The notes: a model not told the origin generated them from the sequence alone. A stretch of DNA of 64,000 nucleotides from Buddleja alternifolia (GCA_019426215.1 CM033402.1:1426001-1490000); one strand, 5' to 3'. Counted from the first letter of the stretch, positions 38,243 to 49,883 are shown. Program-made: numbers and translations.

Positions 38243-38459
38243 AATACACGCAGGTTCAGTTATGATGTTAGTCCAGCTACAATTGGGCCAGATTCTCAAT
38301 CTAATATTTCAGCCCAGATTACAAAGAAGTCTAAGAGAGTAATTGTGAAGCCTAGTTGGATGAAGGATTCTTATTAAATTAAGCCCAATTGTTATAATTG
38401 ATCTTCCTTTCTATTATTTTGAATATAATGTAATGATGACACCTGTTTGTGGTCTTCAC

Positions 38460-40732
38460 TAGGGGTGTACGCGGTCGGGTTCGGTCGGTTTTACTATAAA
38501 AAATCTACCCGACCCGATACAAGTGGGTTTACAAAATTTCAAACCGCGGCGGTTTATATATCTTTCAAAACCGAGCGGTTCGGCTCGGTCGGGTTTTACT
38601 AATTGGCGGTCGGATTGGCGGGTTGACGGGTTACCAAAATTCTTATGTATTGCTTCCAAATAAAGGTGAAGTTGGAACGCATATTAAACTTCAAAAGGCA
38701 AAATAATATCACATCTCTTGTTTCAACAGTCAAAATAAATTAAAAATCATTACATCCATCTCAATTGCATCCAACAAACATCAAAATAACACAATCTATT
38801 ACAGTTCAATCCAAGTTTTTTTCATTGAGACATAAAATCTGAAATTGTCCAAAAAAGCTACAAAGAAAAGGGAAAGAAAGAAAGATATCATGGCAAATTG
38901 TACTCAGTCCTCATATCTTGACTTCTGCAACATGTCAGCATAATTTCCCATCTTCTAGTTCAGATTTCTAAAGAAGTTGTACCTATCAAACAATCAAAGT
39001 TAGAGCTACTGTCAATAATATTCAATAAGCACTTCTAAACTAAATAAATTCAATTTTTACAAAGAAAGTACCTCATCATAGTCTATGGACGACTCTCTGA
39101 AAATAGCATGATATGAAAAATTTTACAAATAGACATAAAAACTAATTAATTTTATGAGGCCCTTATAATTACATAAAAGGTAATGAACTAGCAAGGGTGC
39201 TTTACTTCAACTTACTGACAAGAACCATCAATTGTCAATTACTTGCACTTCAACACTTGTTCCACAAGTTTTAAATTCTGAAATGGAGAAGAGATTCAAA
39301 ACAAATTTTGTATCATAATAGTGAAATCATTCAAAGCCAAAATAGAAAGCAAAAAATCTAAAACATAATGATAAAAATTTATATTACCTTTTATAACTTC
39401 TTCATACTTCTCTACTTCCTCTATTGGCACTTCTTTCATAAATTCTTGAATGTCAATTGTGAAGGGCTCCGAAGGTAACCAGTTTTGGTAGCACACAAGA
39501 CCCTTAACCATTTCAGGATTAAGTGAACTTCGATAAGGATCAAGAATACGACCATTGGTGCTAAAGGCTGATTCGGACGCCACCGTAGAGACGGCAATAG
39601 CTAAAACATCTCTAGCTGTTTGAGAGAGAACGCGATATTTCATTGAATTATCTTTCCACCACTTCAAGACATTAAAACTTTCCACATTCTTTTCACAATT
39701 TTCTCCGAAATATCTAGTTAGTTCAGATTTAGTTTCAATGTAATCATTTTCCTCCAAATGTTTCTCAAACTGGGTGGCTAAAAACTTAACAGTGTCCACA
39801 TTCTTATCAATATCCAAATCAGCTGAAGTTTGATTTGAGCTTGACGGCACAGGCTTAGGATTTTCACTAAGATCACATTGCTTATAATAATAATAAAAAA
39901 AAGAATCAGAATCTTTTCATTTCTTTTTCCTTGTCCATTAGTGATTGCAGAAAATGTGTGTATTGAGGAGTTATAAGTATTTGTGTAGATACACATAAAG
40001 AATATATGCATAAAATCAACCATAAACAAATAAATCAAGGCAAGGATTCATAGGAAAATTACCTTTGTTCTTCAAGAAGAAATCGTTTGGCCCTATTCCC
40101 GTTTCTCCATTTTCTCCCACCAAAAGTTAGAATCAAAGCAACTAGGAAAAGAAGTAAAATAATGAAATTAGCCCACAAATGATTGGTTCAAAATTGTTGA
40201 GAATTGAGATGTAAATTTCATAAGCACTAAAAATTTCAAATTATTTAGCTAACAGATTTTCTAAATTCTAATTCTTGACCTCTTTATGTAAATGGGTCTT
40301 CTCAAATTGGGGGTTCTTTTCAATACGTTTGGCAGAATTATAAGTATAACTATGTGAATAAGAAAATAGCTATTATTCTTGTAAAGATGAATAGCCATGA
40401 ATGGGTTAGAATTGGGAAGTGGAAAGGTTGAGCTTTAATGGAGTTTATGGAGATTTGTGAACTCAATTTTGCAAGACGTGAATTTAATATTTCTTGAATA
40501 ACTAAAAAACATATTACTTATATATATATATATATATAATTATATATATGTGGCGGGCGGGTCGGGTATAAGCGGGTTTCAACTTACAAACCCGCAACCC
40601 GACCCGATGCTTGCGGGTTGCAAAATAATTAAACTGCTAAAATAAAATAAAAATTTAAAACCAGCGGGTAGCGGGCGGGTCGGTTCGGGTTAGGCGGGTC
40701 GGGCGGTTTGGGCGGGTTTATGTACACCCCTA
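38460..40732. mobile_element. hAT transposon with a decayed transposase (2.27 kb)
   Basis: The ends TAGGGGTGTACGCGG and, inverted, GTTTATGTACACCCCTA, with a perfect 8-bp target duplication GTCTTCAC (38452-38459 and 40733-40740), define the borders exactly. Subterminal regions are rich in GGGTCGGG/CCCGACCC motifs on both sides. Inside lies a minus-strand remnant of the transposase C-terminus. It sits about 220 bp upstream of the PWP1 site II boxes. Confidence 0.95.
39296..39850 (-). pseudogene. hAT transposase, C-terminal dimerisation-domain fragment
   Basis: The frame holds the hAT C-terminal signature: FNVLKWWKDNSMKYRVLSQT, then ARDVLAIAVSTVASESAFS, then NGRILDPYRSSLNPE and CYQNWL. Full hAT transposases run 600-800 aa with an N-terminal BED zinc finger and catalytic residues; none of that is recognisable to the right. 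The end of the frame after EEVIKG reads into a possible intron donor (GTAATA), so the tail is probably not coding. The element is therefore non-autonomous. Confidence 0.85.
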
Positions 40733-40740
40733 GTCTTCAC

Positions 40741-41754
40741 TATTACGATGAGTATTTTTTGTATTTAGTTTTGCACAGTATCAATGGAAATGGCAGAGAA
40801 TATTTTTAAGGCTACACTTATTACAACGGTTCACATAAGAACGCTGTAATAAGCCAAAAAAAATTAAAAAAATTAAAACCCTCTCTCATCCCTTATTCAA
40901 AACTCACGCAATCTCTCTCTATTAGTCTGTTCTCTCTCTCTCACTCTCAAAACTTCCACCTGTTGCCGCCGCACACTGCCGAATGTCACCTGCCAACCCG
41001 CTGCACAACAATCTTCTCGTACCCTCCCTCTCTCTCTCTCTCTCTCCCCCTCCCTCCATTGTTTTTCTCTCTCACTACACACACAAAAGAGATATATATT
41101 TACATATATATGTATAGGTTGAAACGCAGCGGGTGTATGTATATTTGTATATGTGTGGGTGTATATATATTTGTACATACATGTGGGTGTACATTACAAA
41201 TGTGTGGGTGTATAGTTAGAACACACGCTTTGTTTGGCTTCATTTTCATGTGTTTTGGGGAAATAAATTTTGAGGAAATGTACTGAGTAATGTGTTAAGA
41301 ATGAAAATATGTTCGGTTTCATTTTTGCATAAGACATTTTCCGCTGTAGATGTCGACATCGTGTAAGGTATTGTGATTAGTGACGTCACATCAAGTTTTA
41401 TATATTATTTTTCATTATTAATTTAAAATATTTTACGTCAATTGCGTTTTTGTGAGCTCAATTGAAATACAGGTTTTCCTACATTGAATTGTTTGTTGTA
41501 CGTATGATTTTAGCTAGAATTCGTGGATCTAGGGCTTTTTGTTGTGCAGATGATTAATTTCTTGTTTAGGTATACGAGATAGTATTTAGGGTTAAGAAAT
41601 TGAAGATGTGGATATGAAATTGAAGTACCGTAATTCAAAGTATTTAACAAGACTTCATCCCAAATTGCATTTTTGTAATCTTTATTACTTTTAGTTTAAA
41701 ATTATGTTGTTGGTATATAAATCTAACTTCTGTATTTTTGGCTTTTGTAGATCG
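40741..41754. other. Intergenic; leader-like CT-rich sequence, no gene proven
   Basis: An imperfect stem (TTATTACAACG ... CGCTGTAATAA at 40820-40855) is followed by CT-rich repeats at 40911-41075 resembling a plant 5' leader and a GTGTGGGTGTA repeat at 41150-41215. This could be the end of a CACTA-like element or the start of a non-coding transcript; neither can be shown. Confidence 0.3.
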
Positions 41755-41877
41755 ATGGCGGCAGAGCGTGCTGGAAGTTTTCCTGAGGAGGATGGATGTA
41801 GAGCAGACAAACGTGTTGAAGTTGAGATAAAGAGAAGTGTGAGGACGATGAGAAAAATCATCAATGCAAGAAGTTGA
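41755..41877 (+). CDS. Short hypothetical ORF, 40 aa
   Basis: ATGGCGGCAGAGCG starts a 40-codon frame ending at TGA, preceded by a good acceptor-like TTTTGTAG. The product is charged (EEDGCRADKRVEVEIKRSV) and I do not recognise it. It could be a gene fragment or chance. The base composition is higher in GC than the flanks, the only other hint of coding. Confidence 0.2.
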   Translation: MAAERAGSFPEEDGCRADKRVEVEIKRSVRTMRKIINARS

Positions 41878-41878
41878 G

Positions 41879-41940
41879 TTACTTGAGTAAAAATGAAAAT
41901 ACAGCCCAATGATTGTTGGGTTACTAAAGAAAAGAGAGCC
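41879..41940. repeat. Duplicate of a PWP1 promoter segment
   Basis: TTACTTGAGTAAAAATGAAA plus ATACAGCCCAAT at 41879-41910 matches 38211-38242 with a single difference, and ATTGTTGGGTTACTA just after it echoes 38202-38214. Only these few dozen bases are shared. Confidence 0.7.
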
Positions 41941-42960
41941 CAGTATTATACTAGTCTTTTGGACCAATTTCTCTTTTTTTTCTTTATAATAAAATTTGCA
42001 ATATGTCCTTGACCACCAAAAGAAGATGGCTTGATTGGACGGGGCTCTAGTTGCTTAAACAAGAAGTTTTGTATTCTAGCCCTTGTGGATGAAGAAAATT
42101 TCCTTGGGAGAGGTCCTTGCAATTGCACCCCACAGTACGCCGAGGGATTTGTCTTGAGCCTCGGGTTTGAGAAAACTTTGGGAAACAAAAAAAAATGTTC
42201 AAAAACTCAGTATTGATCTCCTATTGTTTGCGTGATTATAGCTAGTAACTCCTCCCAAAGAAATTTTTCTGCATGCATAATGGCTCGAGCCCGATTCCTT
42301 TTACTTTAAATAACCGATGTTTTTTTGCAATCATGTCGCCCTTGGTCTTGGACTAAAATGGGTGAATCATATTATCTTTTTGGAAAATGTATAATAATAA
42401 TTCCTAAATTTAAGTGTAACGTAAATCTTATTCTCCATAACTTAACGTGCAACATATAGATTTTTTGGATTATATATACATTAAAAACATGCAAGGTAGG
42501 CAAATTATAACACAATACCATCAATCGAAGTCAATTTAAGCGACAAGGCTATAATTTCAATTCGAGTTCTCTGATCTAAATTGATGTTTCATCTCGTATA
42601 CTCATTTCAATATGCACGAAACATATATACATGTATTCCTTAAATACACAAGTGATGTTGATTTTATATACACGTCGTGTTATATGAAATACAATACAAA
42701 ACGAAACACGAGTTTGGGATATGTTATTCGAAATGTATATTTCACACTATAAAGGAGGATGTTATTGAAACTTAGCAATTACTTACACTCATATGTCAAA
42801 TGAAATATACATCTCAAGAACACATGGAATTTCTATAGTTGACATTCCATCTCCAAACAATCCCATTTAGATGACATGAAATAGAGATATCATTTACTTA
42901 GAGAATATATTCCTGCATGGGGCTGATAAGTTATGGATTAGGCATTTTGGCTTAGGGTAG
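41941..42960. other. Intergenic; possible diverged SINE at 42000-42195
   Basis: GGCTCTAGTTGCTTAAACAA and TTGTATTCTAGCCC resemble weak A- and B-box regions and the segment ends in an A run, but no target duplication is found. The rest of the stretch shows nothing. Confidence 0.3.
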
Positions 42961-42982
42961 GGTCAATAATATACTCATTTGG

Positions 42983-42991
42983 CTATAAATA
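42983..42991 (+). promoter_or_regulatory. TATA box of the MIR169 gene
   Basis: CTATAAATA lies about 50 bp before the base of the MIR169 hairpin. Transcription would start near 43015-43025, a typical arrangement for Pol II plant MIR genes with short leaders. Confidence 0.55.
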
Positions 42992-43033
42992 GAAACCAAG
43001 TGAAACAATTATCTAATTATTGTCTTAGAATGA

Positions 43034-43219
43034 GGAAGATATGACTTACATGAAGAATAAGAGGCTTGACTAGTAGCCAGGAATGACTTGCCTACATTCC
43101 TCGTACTTTAGATGATCTCAACTGCAATAATGTTGAAGAAAAGTTTTGCATGGAAAGTTAGGCAGTCATTCCTGGCTATGCCAACAAGCTCTTATTTATC
43201 ATGTAAGTCATTTTCTTCC
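43034..43219 (+). ncRNA. MIR169: MIR169 precursor (predicted miR169 variant)
   Basis: A hairpin of about 186 nt. The 5' arm carries TAGCCAGGAATGACTTGCCT plus a final A (43074-43094), which differs from the common miR169h-type TAGCCAAGGATGACTTGCCT at positions 7 and 9 only. The 3' arm carries GGCAGTCATTCCTGGCTATG (43161-43180), the star strand with a 2-nt offset; the duplex has one bulged base. The stem continues far below the duplex: GAAGATATGACTTACATGA and AATAAGAG on the left face TCTTATT and TCATGTAAGTCATTTTCTTC on the right. The loop lies between about 43105 and 43150. miR169 targets NF-YA subunit transcripts, mostly in their 3' UTRs, in drought, nitrogen and development responses. Expression and processing are inferred from structure. 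Confidence 0.88.
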
Positions 43220-44061
43220 ATTGATCATAAATATTGTGAAATAGAAGTGCCATGAATGACAAGAATTTCGACAAAATGAGGTTTTGGTTGATGTTATTAC
43301 TTGATGTAGGTACGATATTCAAAAGTCAATGACTTGCATAATTAAGTATTTTGATGGGCTAACTATGGTTTCGTCCCAATAAGCTTATGTCAATTAGGGT
43401 TCGATGTGCCCCTACTATTCACAGATATAAGTACTTTTATGTCTACAATTGGGAGGGGGTAAGCCAGATATATTCTCCAGCGTTGCACATGAGATTTCTG
43501 ACTTGATCGTTGAAGGGCCAACGCTGGGGGAAACTCTGGGCGCGCCTTCTAAGGCTCTATTCTTTTGCAGGTCTAGCAAATTCATTCGAAAAGGAAATCC
43601 TAAAATTTTGTGGTGTAGAATTAGACCGTATCATTACTGTTATACAAACTCAATGTTATCTTGTTACCTTGAAGAGTTGAAGTGTACGTGAACATACTCT
43701 TCAAGTTTTATTTAAGATATTGTTGTTTTAAGTAGATTGTATCTAAAATCTTATGTCACGAGGTGTTGTACCTCTTTTGTCATGTGAATAACATAAAAGA
43801 GTCTCCAAAAGGATAATTTACTGAATAATTACTTCAAGTTCATCGTATTCTTTCTTAAAGTTAACTTGTAATCAAGGAAGCGTGCATCCTCGTTTCAGAA
43901 AGTGAAAGTTGCTACTTATTGTTTAGGATAATCGTTAATCATAGTCCATTCATCCAATAATTTTGAAATACTTTACAAAATCGAAGATTTCAGCATAGTA
44001 AAATATAATTAAAATTACAAGAATTGTAAAAAAAAACAAAACATTGATTCAAAGAAAATGG
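43220..44061. other. Intergenic; possible LTR fragment at 43440-43700
   Basis: GACTTGATCGTTGAAGGGCC, AACGCTGGGGGAAAC and TTCTTTTGCAGGT resemble the downstream part of some plant Gypsy LTRs. No partner repeat or boundaries seen. Otherwise empty. Confidence 0.3.
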
Positions 44062-44075
44062 TACAATCCAATATT

Positions 44076-44478
44076 TCCTTCTTCTTTTTTGTTGTTTTTT
44101 TGATGAAGGGGGTACCCTAGCTATTTATAGTTCGACAAATCCGGACCAATAGTCGTATCTCGTGGCCATCGTAGCCCGGCCATATCTTGTTCGTGTAAAG
44201 TCTTCACTCTCTACCCCGAAGGCTCCAAGAACTCCATATTTTGATTGACACCGACTTTGGCTAAAAAGTCAGCAACTTGGTTCCCTTTCCGAGGTATATG
44301 TTGCAATCGCATCTCCCACTTCTTTCTGAGCATAAGTCTGATAGTCTGGATAATGTCTAAATATTGATGTGTATACGAAACTTCGTCTATACTCTTTAAT
44401 GCCTCGAGACAATCTGTCTCAATCATAATCCTCTTGAACTTTTCTCTCCAAGCCAACCTAATACCCTATAAAAATAAC
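44076..44478 (-). mobile_element. 5'-truncated LINE with RNase H-like remnant
   Basis: The minus strand reads an RNase H-like C-terminus (FKRIMIETDCLEALKSI, WEMRLQHIPRKGNQVADFLA; 44211-44456), then a short 3' UTR ending CCTAGCTATTTAT... GGGTACCCCCTTCATC and an A-rich tail (T-rich at 44080-44100 on the plus strand). The target duplication TACAATCCAATATT/TACAGTCCAATATT (44062-44075 and 44479-44492) has one mismatch. The reverse transcriptase is missing, so this is a dead 403-bp copy. Confidence 0.88.
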
Positions 44479-44492
44479 TACAGTCCAATATT

Positions 44493-45811
44493 CCACAAAA
44501 CTTTCTATTTAATTAGGAAAAATTCTCCTTGTTGGGACATGGGCATAAACTGGGCCTTCAGTGGGCCGATAGGTTTGGGCACCCTGGATTCGACCTTATC
44601 AACGGCACATGTGCGGCCCACAAATAGATCTAAAACAAAAAACAGTAATTGATACTCGATTAAAATCTCAATTTGCAAATATTCATTTGAGCTCCATTTG
44701 CTTAATATAACAAATCAAGTTTGAACAGAATTTTTTCTTCGACAAGCTTGATGTTCGATCCAAGTCCAACTTAATTACTTAAGAAATGTGCACATGAAGT
44801 TCAACTACTGAGCTCGTGTTCGATTTGAATAAAATTTCTTCAAGGATGGCACAATTCATTGTAATGCTCAAAAGCTTTGTCAATTTTTCGAATTGTCATC
44901 GATACTGTTTGTATCAAAATATTATCTTATTTGTCTTGCCTTCACGTTAGACTGGAAATATGGGGAAAATTTTAGGTAATTACTTATAAATAGTGTTTCT
45001 GACAAAATTTAATCTAAAAGCATTATTTAGCTTTTGTTGCGATGCAGAGTCAAGAGCATGTTCGTGCTCTCCCATCTGAGTACCTCAAACATGTTTTTGT
45101 TGCATTAATGTTATTTTTAGGCTAAAACAGCCGACCTTAAGAGGGAAAGTGCCATTTACTCAATGTGACAAGTAACACAAAATGCAATGCCAACATCACT
45201 AATATTTGGGCAAAATGTGGGCAAAATGCACTTCACCCGCTCTAAAATTTAAATGTGGCAATTTGCCCCGAAAATCAACATTTATGTGAAATTGTTATCG
45301 GATAGACGGATATTCACTCGTATGGAAATTATTACAAATTTGTAACGTCATAAATGTCACTTATCATCTCCGACGTTAAATTGGCGCTAATAACAATTAT
45401 GATATTTTGCTATCATACTGAGCTCAAATTTTATCTTATTACCTTAAAGTATACATGAACAAATCACTAAATGAGTTTTATTTAAGAAATTATTGTTTAA
45501 CTATACTGTATCTCGAATTTAATGTCACGAGGTCATGTATCTATTTTGTTATATACATTGTACACAACACATTTGCTTACCAAAAGAAAAGAAAAGGTAC
45601 ACAACATAAAAAAGAGTCTCGAATGATTAGTTTACATGTTAATGAGACGTACATGCAAACTTTTGGATAATGGATAGTAAAAGTATTAACTTGGCTGGGC
45701 ACTTTCAAATGTTGTGATTTCATCGCCGTATGACTAAATTTGGAAAAAAATTGGACTGTATTTGCAGAAATGACTAAATATGTGAATAAATGACTAAATA
45801 TGTAATGTTTA
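44493..45811. other. Intergenic, nothing recognised beyond a weak dispersed repeat
   Basis: 44640-44870 resembles the TCGA-rich repeat family seen at 28371 and 53150. No gene seen. Confidence 0.4.
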
Positions 45812-45825
45812 AAGTTATGGGGCCA

Positions 45826-46016
45826 GCCAACACAATTTGGCTCAGTTGATAAGGACGAGTCACTTCACTTGAAAATGTTGTGTGTTCGATTCTCTCTGTC
45901 GATAATAGGACTTTGTTAGTGGGCGATTTGTAAGTACCTTTGTAATCGACCTATTGTCCCGTAGGCATGACTTGATCCTGAACCGACCCTACCTAAATTT
46001 TTATTTTAAAAAAAAG
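45826..46016 (+). mobile_element. tRNA-derived SINE, family 2
   Basis: A-box-like TTGGCTCAGTTGATAAGG and B box GTGTTCGATTCTC are 35-40 bp apart, followed by a body and a terminal A run. The 14-bp target duplication AAGTTATGGGGCCA/AAGTAATGGGGCCA (45812-45825 and 46017-46030) has one mismatch. The body differs from the family at 20123. Confidence 0.9.
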
Positions 46017-46046
46017 AAGTAATGGGGCCAAAAGCACTATACCACT

Positions 46047-46701
46047 TAGGGATAACAATGGGGTGGGTATGAAGCGGGTTTCGCAAAACCAACTACCCGC
46101 TCCATTTAACTTTATTGATACCCACAACCCACTCCGCCCTACTTCCCAAACCACCCAGCCCCGCCTCGGCAAATACCCAGTGGGTTCGGATTTTACTCAT
46201 TAAATTCGAATGAGTCATGAAAATTTATTAATTAATTCAACCTGCAATCATCCGACCCGAATTCGGATAATCCAACAACTAATAAACTTACGACATAGAC
46301 AAATATTATAAAAATCCACATAAATAATGTTCAAATCAGTAATAAGAAAAGGGTTTTTGTCTGAATACGAGACTTTTCAACTTCATGTCTTCACTAATCA
46401 ATTTTAGTTAACAAATAAAATTTAATTAAAAATAAATAAATTATGCAAATTTTAAGTTATGTTGAAGCGTTTCAAAAAAAAAAAGTTATGTTAAAGATAT
46501 TAAATTAAAATTAAAAATCTATTTATTAGAATAAAATTAGAGGGGGTATGAGACGGGTTGCACCATACCTATTATTCGCCCATATCTTATTGGATCATAA
46601 ATTTAATATTCATAACTCGACATATATCCCATTTGATGTACCCAAAATCCCGAAGAAATTCGGGATGAAAATCCATCTAACCTTGCCGATTGCCATCCCT
46701 A
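46047..46701. mobile_element. hAT MITE upstream of PRP18
   Basis: The 655-bp element has ends TAGGGATAACAATGGGG and, inverted, CGATTGCCATCCCTA, and a perfect 8-bp duplication ATACCACT (46039-46046 and 46702-46709). Subterminal CCCGC/GCGGG motifs. It ends about 250 bp before the PRP18 start codon and lies just next to the SINE at 45826. Confidence 0.92.
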
Positions 46702-46867
46702 ATACCACTTATATTTACAATTTTACAGGACCATGTAATTTTGCCTTATCCGGCCCCATTTTACAATTGCCCCGGGTTTACATCACCTGATCGGACCCCA
46801 TTCCTTAACGACGAAAATACCCTCCTCAAACCCAACTTTTCACTCCACAGCCACCCCCAAATCGCAC

Positions 46868-46876
46868 AAACCCTAG
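46868..46876 (+). promoter_or_regulatory. Telo box of PRP18
   Basis: AAACCCTAG, 74 bp upstream of the ATG, in the region expected to be the core promoter or 5' leader. Confidence 0.5.
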
Positions 46877-46949
46877 CAAATTCCCCCAATCCTTGCATCC
46901 ACCGCCGGCGGTGAAATCCGATCAAAACCTCACCGTACTCCGATCAATC

Positions 46950-49315
46950 ATGGATATTCTAAAGCAAGAACTGCAGAAGAAACGGCAAACCCTAGCACAA
47001 GACGTCGGCGGCAAGAAATTCTTCAAACGCTCCGAAATCGAGCAGAAGCGCCTCCAGCGGCTGCGAGAGGAGGAGAAACGCGAAGCCGAGGCCAAATCTC
47101 TCCGCCACAAGCAATCACATAACGAGCAGAAGAATAGCGATTCGAATTCATCGCCAAACCCTAATTCGCAGCCTGAAATCGCCAAATCAAAGGGCGAATC
47201 ATCTTCATCGAAAGCAGTTATTGAAGAGAACAGCATCGATGACCTAAATCTGCCGAAACAGGAAGTGATACGGCGATTGCGGTTCTTGAAACAGCCGGTA
47301 ACGATATTCGGAGAAGACGATGAGGCTAGGCTTGAGCGCTTGAAGTTTGTGTTGAAGGCTGGAACGTTTGAGGTTGATGATGATATGACGGAAGGTCAGA
47401 CGAATGATTTTTTGCGCGATATCATTGAGTTGAAGAAGCGGCAGAAGTCGGGGATTGTGAGTAATCGGAAGAGGAAATCGAGCGAGGATGCGGGGGAGGA
47501 TAAGGATGGTGGAGGTGGTGATGATGATCTGAGTGGGGATGAGGATTTGAGTGGGGCGGATTACGACAAGGATGTGAAACGAATGCAGGCGAATTTCGAG
47601 GAGTTGTGTGATGAGGATAAGATTCTGGTGTTTTTTAAGAAGCTGTTGAATGAGTGGAATCAGGAGCTGAATGAGATGGGTGAGATTGAGAAGAGGACGG
47701 CGAAGGGGAAGTCGATGCTGGCCACGTTTAAGCAGTGTGCTCGGTATTTGCATCCGCTGTTTAAGTTCTGCAGAAAGAAGGTGAATTTTGTGTCCTATTC
47801 CCATGTATATATGTGTTTGATTCTTATGTTTATCCCTTACGGAGTTTGTGGTGAAATCATGTATATATGAACCTATTTGTCTTGATATCTAGGATTTTTG
47901 TTATACATAGTTTACTCCTTGTTTATTGGAAGACGGGTGAATGCATAGCCTAAGCAGATGATGCCTAGCCCTATTGGCAAAGTTGATGCTCCAAGAGATA
48001 TTAGAGGTCTTGGGCTCTACTCCCACCGACAACGTGTGGGTCTTTCTCTACTTTATTGGTAGTTGTTAGTTGTTGTAATTTAGTATTAGTGCTATATGCT
48101 GATTGATGATTCATATTCATCATGTAATTCATACATGTAACCGATTATCTCAAAAAAAACAAAAACGAAGAATGCATAGCCTAGAGCAAGTATCTTTATT
48201 TTCTCAGCCTTCTTCAGCATTCCATAAAGTAATATGATAGTAATCGAAGTTCTAATTGAGCTAAAATTGACTAATTTCATGCCTAAATACGGCGAAGAAA
48301 AATATGATATCATTTGATGTTATATTGCATGTGAATGTAATAAGATTTTTCCTTGAAAGCTTTGAATAATATGTTCAAAAGTACAAGATTTAGAGATCTA
48401 TTCAACGGACACATTTCGAGAGGAAAAAATGCTGTCGTGTTTATTGGTTATCTTCCGCTTTTTTTAAAATGTTTGACCTTTCTTTCACATGTTGTAAGAG
48501 TAGTATTCAAATTTAAATGACAAAATCATGTTAACACTAACAATTATATTATAGCTTAATGTTAATCATAATTTTGAATCAAAATGATGGCATTCTGCTC
48601 ACATTCATTGTTATTATGGCTTAATGGTATTTATTAGTAATAAGTTCATCAATTCAAGTTAATTTCTAGATTGTATGGATAAGGGAGGATGGGGATTAGT
48701 GTTTGAATCCCCTCTTTGCTAGAGGTACTCGCCAGCCATTATACTGATGGCTATGAAGCGTTGTAAGTCATTTTAGACACATCTTACTATGTGTAGATCG
48801 AATTCCGTTCCAACTTAGATGATTTACACACTTCTCTTCATCTTTTTAATTCTTTTTTAAATGTTGAATATGTTGCTAATTTGTTTTTATCTCTCTAGGT
48901 TCTTCCTGATGATATTCGACAAGCACTGATGCTGGTTGTCAATTGCTGTATGAGACGGGACTATCTAGCAGCAATGGACCATTACATTAGAATGGCCATT
49001 GGGAATGCTCCTTGGCCTATTGGTGTTACTATGGTTGGTATCCACGAACGTTCTGCTCGTGAAAAGATTTATACCAACAGTGTGGCACACATCATGAATG
49101 ACGAGACGACTCGTAAATATTTGCAATCTATCAAAAGATTGATGACATTCGCTCAAAGGCGTTATCCAACTATGCCTTCAAAAGCTGTAGAGTTCAACAG
49201 CCTGGCAAATGGTAGTGATTTACAGTCACTATTAGCAGAGGAGAGGTTGTCTGGAGGGGAAAAACATCAATCTGAGGAGAGGCTTCTATTGATGCCAGCC
49301 CCAAAAAATGACTAG
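46950..49315 (+). CDS. PRP18: Pre-mRNA-splicing factor 18
   Basis: Two exons, 46950-47780 (277 codons) and 48899-49315 (138 residues plus stop), joined by a phase-0 GT-AG intron, give 415 aa, as expected for plant PRP18. The start MDILKQELQKKR followed by GGKKFFKRSEIEQKR is the family N-terminus. An upstream in-frame Met at 46893 is rejected because the preceding residues are not conserved. An SFM/PRP4-like motif (LPKQEVIRRLRFL) covers residues 101-113, then an acidic linker at about 178-210, then the Prp18 helical domain from about 220 to the end (PDDIRQALMLVVNCCMRRDY, NAPWPIGVTMVGIHERSARE). It acts in the second step of splicing with SLU7 and U5 snRNP. The intron contains a SINE. A polyadenylation-like AATAAA lies at 49382. 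Confidence 0.96.
47953..48169 (+). mobile_element. SINE-like insertion in the PRP18 intron
   Basis: A perfect 14-bp target duplication GAATGCATAGCCTA (47939-47952 and 48170-48183) encloses 217 bp. The insert has a tRNA-like head (CCTATTGGCAAAGTTGATG, GGTCTTGGGCTCTACTCCC) and an A-rich tail. The A and B boxes are weaker than in the other SINEs, so this may be a third, diverged family. Confidence 0.85.
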
Positions 49316-49520
49316 ACTAGTTTCGATGTCTGAATGTATGGTTATAGAATCGCTTCAATACATTCTCGTGTTTGTAAAAGAAATAAATTTTATGACTTTA
49401 TGATGAAATATTATGTTCTTAGTGTTGATCCTTGCTTGTGGCGTGAATGGAATGCTGCCACTTCGTGTTGGTCATGATTTATGTATTTCTGCCTTAGCAT
49501 TAGCACCGTACGTATTGTTT

Positions 49521-49618
49521 GTGTTCAAAAGTCTTGGCATAATTAGAATCATTCGTTTATGATAAATCTGTGTTCAAAAGTCTTGGCATAATTAGAATCA
49601 TTCGTTTATGATAAATCT
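49521..49618. repeat. 49-bp tandem duplication downstream of PRP18
   Basis: Two perfect or near-perfect copies start TGTTCAAAAGTCTTGGCATA, in the convergent 3' region between PRP18 and the next gene. Confidence 0.9.
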
Positions 49619-49883
49619 CCCGATAACATGCATAATTATGATTGCCCTGAGACTAGGTTGTCCTTTTTGTTGCATAGAGATGGTTGTTAATGAACCTTTT
49701 GATAATAGAGGAATGTTTGCAAATACTTAAAAGAAGTGCTTTTGAGCTTTAACTGAAATAAAGAATGGTGCCAACAAGGTGTTGATTTGAAATACACACA
49801 ATCACTCTAAAAAGCTGCACTATAGCTTTTACAATGATGTACATTTGCTTGTCTACTTAGGGCCTCAAGTTGTCAAACTAAGC

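Noticed and set aside
42000..42195. A further SINE
   Set aside because: The B-box-like sequence and A run are suggestive, but no target duplication or second copy could be found, so it is only mentioned as possible.
46893..46949. Upstream in-frame Met for PRP18
   Set aside because: The 19 extra residues do not resemble the PRP18 N-terminus, which starts MDxLKQEL; a telo box and probable leader lie here.
48585..48850. tRNA-like A and B boxes (TGGCTTAATGG, GTTTGAATCCC) in the PRP18 intron
   Set aside because: The boxes are about 140 bp apart, too far for a SINE head, and no flanking duplication is seen.
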